Source: JAWPNA01 sp045402695
Lineage (GTDB): Bacteria; Acidobacteriota; Polarisedimenticolia; JACPZX01; DASXTC01
Reading direction: 5' to 3'
NCBI GenBank assembly: GCA_045402695.1
Contig: JAWPNA010000129.1
Span: forward strand, 1 to 5,434
DNA: 5,434 nucleotides
Below the pieces are notes generated by a model. It had not been told where the DNA came from. It worked only from the letters and a program-made list of their open reading frames with translations, and ran no database searches. Positions 1 to 5,284 of the stretch are shown here, in pieces (position 1 is the stretch's first letter; each line of letters starts with the position of its first letter). The position numbers and the translations under genes were made by a program.

Positions 1-2106
1 CGCGACCTCAAGCCGGCCAACGTGATGATCGACAGCCGCGGCAAGGTCCGCATCACCGATTTCGGACTGGCATCGCTCGCCGCCGACCTGCGCGGTGCCG
101 AGCTCCGCGCCGGCACGCCGAAATACATGGCCCCCGAACAGCTCGCAGGCTCGGAGGTCACGGCCCGGAGCGACTTGTACGCGCTGGGACTGGTCCTGTA
201 CGAGATGAGCACGGGGAAGGAGGCCTTCTCCGCGCGCACACCGGAGGAGCTGCGCGGCATGCGGGCCACCAGCACCCCCACGGCGCCCTCGAGCGTGATC
301 CCCGAGATGGATCCCGCCCTCGAACGAATCATCATGCGGTGCCTGGAGAAGGAGCCGCGCGACCGGCCCGCCTCCGCCCTCGCGGTGGCGGCCTCCCTGC
401 CGGGCGGCGACCCGCTCGCGGCGGCGCTGGCCGCCGGAGAGACGCCGTCTCCCGAGATGGTGGCCGCTTCCGGCGAGGCGGTCTCCGTGCGCCCGATGAT
501 CGGGCTGGCCTGCATCGGTGCGATCGTGCTGGGCCTGGCTGTCGCCGGCCAATTGTCCCGCAAGGGCATGCTGCCTCTGATGGTCCCGCTGGACAAGCCT
601 CCGTCGGTGCTCGTCGACCGCGCGACGCAGGTGGTGCGCAAGCTGGGATACGACGACCCGCCCGCGGACAACCAGTACTGGTTCGGCGCCTACGTGAGCT
701 ACCTGCGCCACCTGGCGATGCACGACACCTCGGCGTCACGTTGGGACCGGCTCGCCACCGAGCGTCCGGAGGCGATCTACTTCGAGTACCACCAGAGTCC
801 GCGCTACATCGACGACGAAGATTCACCGCTTCTCTCGGGGAGGATCAAACTCATCCTGGATCCTCGCGGCCGGCTGAGGGAGTTCAGCGCCGTGCCGCTT
901 CAGGTCGAGAAGCAGGGCGAGCCGACGAAGGAGTCGGACTGGTCCGTCCCATTCAACGAGGCGGGACTGGACATGAACGCCTTCTCCCCTTCCGAGCCGA
1001 AATGGCTGCCGCCTGCATTTGCCGACTCTCGGAAGGCGTGGGTGGGCATCTACCCCGGGCAGCCTCAGACGAAGCTCCGCGTGGAGGGGGCGTCGTACCG
1101 GGGCAGGCCGGTCAGCTTCCAGGTGCTGGATGAATGGACGCGTGCCGCGAGGATCTCACCGCTGCCGCCCGCGCCGGCGGCGGAGATGGCGGAGGGGTTC
1201 GCAAGCGTCCTGCTCCTGCTGGCGCTCATCGCGGGCGTGCTGCTCGCGCGCTATAACCTCAGGCTCGGGCGGGGAGACCAGCGCGGGGCGATGAAGGTCG
1301 CTCTCTACGCGCTGGCCTGCCATCTGCTGAGTTGGGCTCTGGGCGCCCATCACATCTCCTCGGTGACAGGAGAGTGGAACATCTTTTCCAAGGCCGTCGC
1401 CGAGGGCCTGTTCTTCGCGGCGCAGATCTGGCTGCTCTACGTCGCACTGGAGCCGTACGTGAGACGGCGCTGGCCTGAGACTTTGATCTCCTGGAGCCGG
1501 ATGCTGACGGGACGATGGACCGATCCCATGGTGGGCAGGGACCTGCTCGCCGGCGTCGTGTTCGGGATCGGCCAGGCGCTCGCAGAACTCCTGGCGTTCA
1601 CCGCTCACGCATGGCTGGGACTGGCGCCCCCTCTGCCTTTCTGGGAGGTCATAGGCGGGATGCTCAACTTCCGCCGTTTCGTCGCGAAGCTCCTCGACGA
1701 CCAGCTTGGAGCCATCCTCATCTCGACGGTGGTGCTCTTCCTCCTCATCGGTGTCTCCATCATCGTCCGGCGGAGATGGCTGGCCGTGGTCCTCGTCTTT
1801 TCCGTGCCGGTCGTCATGACCGTGTCGCTGTTGGAGGGTGGCTCCCTGTCCATCAAGGTGGCGGCCGCCGTGGCGGGCGCAGGACTGATGGCGTTCGCGC
1901 TGCTCCGGTACGGCCTGCTGGCGATGATGGTTTGCCTGTTCGTCGCGCGAGTAGTCACATCGTATCCGCTGGCGCTCGACCTTTCGGCCTGGTGGGCGGC
2001 GGGCACTTTCTTCACGTTGCTCCTGCCCGTGTTGCTGGCGGTCTACGGATTCCGGGCAGCGCTCGGGGGGCAGCCTTTGTTCAAGGCGGCTATGTTCAGG
2101 GAGTAG
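1..2106 (+). CDS. Membrane-anchored Ser/Thr protein kinase, 5'-truncated by window edge
   Basis: Eukaryotic-type (Hanks) kinase predicted to phosphorylate Ser/Thr at the cytoplasmic face of the inner membrane. Frame 1 is open from the first base, so the gene starts outside the window; 701 residues are visible. The fragment opens at RDLKPAN (residues 1-7: catalytic Asp2, Lys4, Asn7). DFG follows at 20-22, GTPKYMAPEQ at 38-47, SDLYALGLVLYE in subdomain IX, and the subdomain XI Arg in RDRP near 120-123. The catalytic residues visible are all intact. A first membrane segment lies at about 166-186, followed by a soluble, probably extracytoplasmic domain at about 190-395. About eight or nine hydrophobic segments fill 402-685, with a conserved-looking EPYVRRRWPETLISW loop near 485-499. 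It ends 14 bases from the convergent thyX stop. The ATP-binding lobe and any N-terminal sensor are off-window. The kinase call is firm. The ligand and substrates are unknown, and the acidobacterial flavour is inferred from memory of similar proteins. Confidence 0.93.
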   Translation, partial: RDLKPANVMIDSRGKVRITDFGLASLAADLRGAELRAGTPKYMAPEQLAGSEVTARSDLYALGLVLYEMSTGKEAFSARTPEELRGMRATSTPTAPSSVIPEMDPALERIIMRCLEKEPRDRPASALAVAASLPGGDPLAAALAAGETPSPEMVAASGEAVSVRPMIGLACIGAIVLGLAVAGQLSRKGMLPLMVPLDKPPSVLVDRATQVVRKLGYDDPPADNQYWFGAYVSYLRHLAMHDTSASRWDRLATERPEAIYFEYHQSPRYIDDEDSPLLSGRIKLILDPRGRLREFSAVPLQVEKQGEPTKESDWSVPFNEAGLDMNAFSPSEPKWLPPAFADSRKAWVGIYPGQPQTKLRVEGASYRGRPVSFQVLDEWTRAARISPLPPAPAAEMAEGFASVLLLLALIAGVLLARYNLRLGRGDQRGAMKVALYALACHLLSWALGAHHISSVTGEWNIFSKAVAEGLFFAAQIWLLYVALEPYVRRRWPETLISWSRMLTGRWTDPMVGRDLLAGVVFGIGQALAELLAFTAHAWLGLAPPLPFWEVIGGMLNFRRFVAKLLDDQLGAILISTVVLFLLIGVSIIVRRRWLAVVLVFSVPVVMTVSLLEGGSLSIKVAAAVAGAGLMAFALLRYGLLAMMVCLFVARVVTSYPLALDLSAWWAAGTFFTLLLPVLLAVYGFRAALGGQPLFKAAMFRE

Positions 2107-2120
2107 CGAGGCCCCCAAGC

Positions 2121-3722
2121 TCAGATCAGCCGCTGGTACTGTTCCAGCTCGTAGGTCCAGACCCGCTCGCCGCAGTAACGGCGTCCCTCCGGACACAGCG
2201 GCGTCGTCTTCGCCATCATCCGCAGCGTGCAGGGAGGAAGGAGATACTTCCCGATGAGGGGATTCACCTCGCGGATCTGAAGCGCCTCGTCGAGGCTGGC
2301 GCGCCAGATCTCCTCCTGCGCGTTGTAGCAGAGCCGCATGGCCAGCTTGTGCCGCAGGTTCAGCAGGTCGGTCGATTCGGTGAACCGGACCGCGACGGCG
2401 TTGGGCAGCAGGTAGAGGGCGAACTCCTCCTCCACACCCAGTGAGCGCAGCCGGTCGATCCCTTCCCACGCGCGTTCCATCGCCGCGACGTAGGTGCGGT
2501 GGACTCTGTCGTCCTCCCTCACGATTGGCGGCGTGATGAAGTCCGGATCGCCCGTGACGTGCGCGGACAGGACAGGGCGCGAGCCGGGCGTCATCCGATG
2601 CCGCTGGTTCTGAGAGTCGGCCGTGTGCGAGAGCTTCTTGCGGAACGTGTAGTGGGGATGAAACAACGCGCGGGTGAGCTTCGAATGCGTCGTGGTGTTG
2701 AGCGTCTCGCCGAGGTAGCTGTTCTTGGCCGGGTCCAGCGCCAGCGCGATCGCTTCCTCGTCCGGCATGCGCCCCTTCGTGAGGCCGAACACCTCGCGCA
2801 CGGAGTGGGCCAGAACGCTCTCGTTTCCCGCCGGGCAGTCCACGAGCTTCGACGTGCGGCCCTCCAGCGCCGCATCGAACTCTCTGACGAACTCGCGCCT
2901 CAGCAGCTCACCCGATCCGTCGGCTTTCTCCCTGAATGAGTCCAGCACGGCATGCTCGGTGGTCTGCTCGAACGGGATCGGTTCCTCCAGGATCGCGAGG
3001 TACGCCGGGTCGTGCTCCAGCAGCCGATCCACCATCTTCTGGATCACCAGACGCTGCTCCGTGGGCGTGTCGTACTGGCCGCTTGTGCGGTGATAGCGCA
3101 GCAGCGTCAGGCCGCTGACCGTGTGATAGAGGTAGGCGAACGTGGCCACCGGCAGGACGTACCGGGCGATTTCCTGCGCCTTCTTCTGGATCTCCTTGCG
3201 CCACGGCTCGGGATTGCGGGACCGGGCGCGAAAGCGAATGAAGTACTCGCGCTCCACCAGCGGGATCAGCGTCTCGCACAGCTCGCGGTAGGCCCTGTTC
3301 TGCGCCGACACCGTGTCGTTGAAGACCGCCAGCGCCTCACCCGCGAGCGGCGGGACCGCGTAGGAGCCCTCCTTGACCGCGACGTAGCGCTGGCTCACCT
3401 GTTCGGAGTTGTAGAACGGATGGCTGTGCAGAAACGACCAGATGAAGTGGCGCGACACGTTGCTCAATGCGAACTGGAAGGTGGCGTGCTGGAGGGTGGT
3501 GTGATGGCCGGCCTTGTAGATGTCCTGCGCGAGCTTGTCGCGCGACTCGGCCCGCCGGCGCCGGATCTCCTCATCGGCGGGAGGGGAGGGCACCACCTTG
3601 TCCTCAGAGACGATGCCGGAGCCGGAATAGCAGGTGCGCGCCGTCGCGACCGCGTTGTCGAACGGGCGGGCGAAGGCGTTGGTGATGCTGACTTCGGGCT
3701 CGGGGGAAAGGAAGCGCCGCAT
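2121..3722 (-). CDS. thyX: Flavin-dependent thymidylate synthase ThyX, tandem-domain form
   Basis: ThyX methylates dUMP to dTMP using methylenetetrahydrofolate, FAD and NADPH, replacing ThyA/DHFR chemistry in the cytoplasm. At 533 residues it is about twice the usual 220-250, and two ThyX-like halves are readable. Half 1 (about 10-215) has GHHTTLQHATFQF at 72-84, SRHF at 90-93, NSEQVSQRY at 105-113, matching the NExSxRY part of the signature, and EIARYVLPVAT at 184-194. Half 2 (about 335-533) has HYTFRKKLSHTADSQNQRHR at 357-376, SRP at 381-383, EEFALYLLPNA at 432-442 and NLRHKLAMRLCYNAQEEI at 455-472. The RHR triplet is intact only in half 2. Cysteines 498, 510 and 517 cluster at the C-terminus. 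The ATG at 3722 gives an N-terminus that runs straight into a ThyX-like strand; no in-frame start lies close upstream and no clear Shine-Dalgarno is seen. It is divergent from csaA and convergent with the kinase gene. The family call is firm; the division of labour between halves is inference. Confidence 0.93.
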   Translation of the reverse strand: MRRFLSPEPEVSITNAFARPFDNAVATARTCYSGSGIVSEDKVVPSPPADEEIRRRRAESRDKLAQDIYKAGHHTTLQHATFQFALSNVSRHFIWSFLHSHPFYNSEQVSQRYVAVKEGSYAVPPLAGEALAVFNDTVSAQNRAYRELCETLIPLVEREYFIRFRARSRNPEPWRKEIQKKAQEIARYVLPVATFAYLYHTVSGLTLLRYHRTSGQYDTPTEQRLVIQKMVDRLLEHDPAYLAILEEPIPFEQTTEHAVLDSFREKADGSGELLRREFVREFDAALEGRTSKLVDCPAGNESVLAHSVREVFGLTKGRMPDEEAIALALDPAKNSYLGETLNTTTHSKLTRALFHPHYTFRKKLSHTADSQNQRHRMTPGSRPVLSAHVTGDPDFITPPIVREDDRVHRTYVAAMERAWEGIDRLRSLGVEEEFALYLLPNAVAVRFTESTDLLNLRHKLAMRLCYNAQEEIWRASLDEALQIREVNPLIGKYLLPPCTLRMMAKTTPLCPEGRRYCGERVWTYELEQYQRLI

Positions 3723-3729
3723 ACCGCCG

Positions 3730-3748
3730 CAGGGTTTCTGGAAACCTG
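3730..3748. repeat. Imperfect palindrome just upstream of thyX
   Basis: The core GGTTTC-TG-GAAACC (3733-3746) is a perfect inverted repeat. Allowing one extra G in the left arm, it extends to CAGG(G)TTTC / GAAACCTG. It lies 8 bases upstream of the thyX start codon, between that start and the candidate thyX -10 box. It could be a repressor operator or, in the thyX transcript, a small hairpin (five pairs closing a CCAG tetraloop). The AT content of the arms stands out from the GC-rich surroundings. No regulator can be named from the sequence. Confidence 0.45.
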
Positions 3749-3765
3749 TTACGAACTCGACCGCG

Positions 3766-3771
3766 AGTATA
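3766..3771 (-). promoter_or_regulatory. Candidate thyX -10 box (TATACT)
   Basis: On the minus strand TATACT matches the sigma-70 consensus TATAAT at five of six positions. A transcript starting about seven bases downstream would begin near 3759 and give a leader of roughly 36 bases that contains the palindrome at 3730-3748. No recognisable -35 hexamer is present at 16-18 bases upstream, so an activator or another sigma factor would be needed. It overlaps the candidate csaA -10 on the other strand. Confidence 0.35.
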
Positions 3772-3773
3772 CA
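3768..3773 (+). promoter_or_regulatory. Candidate csaA -10 box (TATACA)
   Basis: TATACA matches TATAAT at four of six positions, including the key T1, A2 and T3. It shares the palindrome GTATAC (3767-3772) with the opposing thyX box. A start six to seven bases downstream would fall at about 3780, which is exactly the first base of the inverted repeat at 3780-3799, leaving a 41-base csaA leader. The -35 position (about 3745-3750) has no good match. An alternative promoter for csaA is the TACAAT at 3809-3814. Confidence 0.3.
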
Positions 3774-3779
3774 GCATGG

Positions 3780-3820
3780 ACGCCGCCCGGGAGCGGCGTG
3801 AACTGCGGTACAATTCCCGG
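3780..3820 (+). promoter_or_regulatory. Structured csaA leader candidate: hairpin with loop complementary to start-site sequence
   Basis: ACGCCGC (3780-3786) pairs perfectly with GCGGCGT (3793-3799), seven base pairs around the six-base loop CCGGGA (3787-3792). That whole loop is in turn perfectly complementary to TCCCGG at 3815-3820, the six bases directly before the csaA ATG. The order stem arm, loop, stem arm, 15-base linker, loop partner is that of an H-type pseudoknot, though with no spare bases in the first loop, so one pair would probably have to open. In this GC-rich DNA a six-base match can arise by chance. If real, it could gate ribosome access to csaA. The seven-base inverted repeat could instead be a DNA operator. 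Confidence 0.3.
3809..3814 (+). promoter_or_regulatory. Alternative csaA -10 box (TACAAT), implying a leaderless transcript
   Basis: TACAAT matches TATAAT at five of six positions and ends six bases before the ATG at 3821, so transcription would begin at or very near the start codon. This fits the absence of any Shine-Dalgarno-like purine run before csaA. Against it, no -35-like hexamer is found 16-18 bases upstream (the spot reads as a C/G run). This reading and the structured-leader reading of the same bases are mutually exclusive. Confidence 0.3.
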
Positions 3821-4153
3821 ATGCCGATCACCCTTGATCACTTCACCCAGGTCGAGATGCGCGTGGGGCGCATCGTGCACGCGGAGGACTTTCCTGAGGC
3901 CCGCAAACCATCCTACAAGCTGACAGTGGACTTCGGGCCGCTCGGCCTGAAGCGATCGTCCGCCGGCCTGTCGCCCTTCTATAGGAAGGATGAGCTGGTG
4001 GGGCGCCTGGTGGTGGCCGTCGTGAACTTCCCGCCGCGGCAGGTCGCCACCTTCATGTCGGAAGTGCTCGTGCTGGGAGCGATGGAGGAGGCAGGCAGGG
4101 TCGTCCTGCTGCAGCCCGACTCGGAGTGTCCGCTCGGGACGCGGATCGGATAG
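3821..4153 (+). CDS. csaA: CsaA-like tRNA-binding domain protein (export-related chaperone family)
   Basis: A 110-residue protein consisting of a single tRNA-binding OB-fold domain, as in Bacillus CsaA, E. coli YgjH and Trbp111. Family members are homodimers that bind tRNA; CsaA is also described as a chaperone for exported proteins. Family signatures run the whole length: VEMRVGRIVHAEDFPEAR at 11-28, KLTVDFGPLGLKRSSAGLS at 33-51, VVNFPPRQVATFMSEVLVLG at 67-86 and VVLLQPDSECPLGTRIG to the end. The ATG at 3821 is chosen because it gives the standard family length and N-terminus. An in-frame ATG at 3776 would add a charged 15-residue extension overlapping the candidate promoter. No Shine-Dalgarno precedes 3821. 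The gene stands alone, divergent from thyX and convergent with the glycosyltransferase gene 23 bases downstream. Whether it acts on tRNA or on exported proteins here cannot be told from sequence. Confidence 0.93.
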   Translation: MPITLDHFTQVEMRVGRIVHAEDFPEARKPSYKLTVDFGPLGLKRSSAGLSPFYRKDELVGRLVVAVVNFPPRQVATFMSEVLVLGAMEEAGRVVLLQPDSECPLGTRIG

Positions 4154-4176
4154 ACAGACCCGGCCAGGGAGATGGT

Positions 4177-5271
4177 CTAGCTGCCGCCGGCCCTGTCGCC
4201 CCATCGGCGCAGCATGGCCTGGCTCAAGGCCAGGATTCCCAGCCCCGCAAGCCCGATCAGGATCGGCGCAACGCTTATGAGATGGCGCCGGATCGTCATG
4301 CCGATCGGCAGCAGAACGAGCAGCAGCATCGGAAAGCAGGTGAGCGCGAGGGCACGGCGGTCGCGCCGCCAGGCCCATGCCAGCCCCACCGCCGCGGCCG
4401 CCATGACGGGTGGCGTCACCAGCCAGCACAGGTTGGCCAGCATCAGCCCGGATCGAACCGCGTACCCCTTCAGGAACAGCGAGGGGTGCGAGACGATGTG
4501 CGAGACGATCCCCGATGTCTCGCGGGTCAACCGCTCGGCGTCCATCCAGGAGATCGGCCCCCCGCCGGTCATCGCCTGACCGACGCCCACCGTATAGACC
4601 CACAGATCCTTGCCGGTGAGACACCAGCGCCCAGCGGCCAGCCGGAGATAAAGGAGCATCGGGACACATACGGCCAGGCCGGTCATGCCTGCGCGCGTGA
4701 GCCTGGCGCGCGCGTGCCGGCGCCGCGACAGCTCCACCGCGAGCCACAACGGCAGCAGGAAGATCAGCTCCGGCCTCACGAGATACCCGAGTCCGGCCAT
4801 GATCCCGGCCGCCTCGAGATGGCCCCGTGACCAGAGCCACACGAAGCACAAGACGGTCACCGCGGCCAACGAACCGGGCTGGATCTCCTGCGCGGCGAGG
4901 ATCAGGTAGGGGTGCAGCGCCACTGCTGCGCCCGCGGCGATCCCGGCGGGCTCTCCGAAGGCGGACGAAAAGACGAGCCCGGCCAGAAGAGGAACGGCCG
5001 CGGAGATCAAAATCGCCAGCGCAGTACCGGCCACCCACGCGTCGCCGGTTGCCCAGATCGTCACGGCGTGAAGCGCGGGGAAGAGTGGGGAGATGTCTGT
5101 CTCCGGCCGGCCCTCCCGGACGAACCCATCCAGGCCCGCGAGGCTGCCCGCCACGGCGATGTAGGACGACTCGTCTCGATCGAGCTGCCTCGGCCACCAG
5201 ACCGCGGTGCACGACCGGACGGACAGTGACAGCGCGAAGATCCCGCTCCAGATCAGCCGCGCGCGCGTCAC
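4177..5271 (-). CDS. Polytopic GT-C glycosyltransferase, GT39/ArnT-like
   Basis: A 364-residue integral membrane protein with about eight to ten hydrophobic segments, resembling the RgtA/B/C/D-PMT-ArnT superfamily, which transfers sugars from polyprenyl-phosphate donors on the periplasmic face of the inner membrane. After the first membrane segment (about 5-25) comes the acidic first-loop motif DRDESSYI at 31-38, where these enzymes keep their catalytic Asp/Glu. Further family-like features are GLGYLVRPELIFLLP at 160-174 and RRHLISVAPILIGLAGLGIL near the C-terminus at 328-347. At 364 residues it is short for the superfamily (commonly 450-600), lacking a large C-terminal periplasmic domain. 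The start is GTG at 5271, supported by GAAGG eight bases upstream and by the membrane segment that follows at once. It lies 13 bases after the amidase stop, so the two are probably co-transcribed. Donor and acceptor are unknown. A tandem IVSH-IVSH duplication sits at 255-262. Confidence 0.8.
   Translation of the reverse strand: MTRARLIWSGIFALSLSVRSCTAVWWPRQLDRDESSYIAVAGSLAGLDGFVREGRPETDISPLFPALHAVTIWATGDAWVAGTALAILISAAVPLLAGLVFSSAFGEPAGIAAGAAVALHPYLILAAQEIQPGSLAAVTVLCFVWLWSRGHLEAAGIMAGLGYLVRPELIFLLPLWLAVELSRRRHARARLTRAGMTGLAVCVPMLLYLRLAAGRWCLTGKDLWVYTVGVGQAMTGGGPISWMDAERLTRETSGIVSHIVSHPSLFLKGYAVRSGLMLANLCWLVTPPVMAAAAVGLAWAWRRDRRALALTCFPMLLLVLLPIGMTIRRHLISVAPILIGLAGLGILALSQAMLRRWGDRAGGS
4486..4509. 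repeat. Perfect 12-bp tandem duplication inside the glycosyltransferase gene
   Basis: GTGCGAGACGAT occurs twice in immediate succession without mismatch (4486-4497 and 4498-4509). Being a multiple of three, it keeps frame and encodes IVSH-IVSH at residues 255-262 of the glycosyltransferase, in a predicted non-membrane loop. It looks like a recent slippage duplication or a small length-variable site. Confidence 0.85.
4500..4523. repeat. 7-bp inverted repeat overlapping the tandem duplication
   Basis: GCGAGAC (4500-4506) and GTCTCGC (4517-4523) are perfect reverse complements separated by ten bases. Because the left arm lies inside the duplicated 12-mer, the first copy (4488-4494) can also pair with the same right arm. 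A hairpin here could have promoted the polymerase slippage that made the duplication. It is inside coding sequence, so a separate function is unproven. Confidence 0.55.
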
Positions 5272-5279
5272 TCCGTCGG

Positions 5280-5284
5280 CCTTC
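5280..5284 (-). promoter_or_regulatory. Ribosome binding site of the glycosyltransferase gene
   Basis: On the minus strand GAAGG lies eight bases before the GTG at 5271 and touches the amidase stop codon (TGA, 5285-5287). It is the only clear Shine-Dalgarno in the window. It decides the GTG start, since no ATG lies near the expected N-terminus, and supports translation of the glycosyltransferase from a shared transcript. Confidence 0.6.

Noticed and set aside
339..1133. A 264-codon plus-strand frame within the kinase
   Set aside because: It is a +2 shift of the kinase frame, Arg/Gly-rich, with no domain. The kinase frame continues without interruption through it, so there is no frameshift.
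2086..2133. GCGGCT / AGCCGC complement flanking the kinase-thyX junction as a bidirectional terminator
   Set aside because: The arms are only six bases with a 36-base loop and no T-run on either strand, so it is not a credible intrinsic terminator.
1156..2469. A 437-codon minus-strand reading frame antisense to the kinase and running into thyX
   Set aside because: Its translation is rich in Arg, Gln, Pro and His with no recognisable domain. It lies opposite a clear kinase/membrane coding frame and in a different frame from thyX. Long antisense frames are expected in GC-rich DNA.
3776..3820. Upstream ATG as the csaA start, adding 15 residues
   Set aside because: The extension is charged and not part of the family N-terminus, lies in the predicted promoter/leader, and would make the protein longer than the typical 110 residues.
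2952..3923. A 323-codon plus-strand frame antisense to thyX
   Set aside because: It runs through the strongly supported ThyX coding sequence and the divergent control region; its composition is that of a shadow frame with no family signature.
4154..4176. Terminator between csaA and the glycosyltransferase
   Set aside because: The 23 bases contain no convincing hairpin and no T-run. CAGGG here can pair with CCCTG about 24 bases further on, but that is too weak.
3749..5212. A 487-codon minus-strand frame overlapping the glycosyltransferase, csaA and the intergenic region
   Set aside because: It is out of frame with the glycosyltransferase and antisense to csaA. It has the Arg/Gly/Pro-rich composition of a shadow frame, while the two overlapped genes have clear family motifs.
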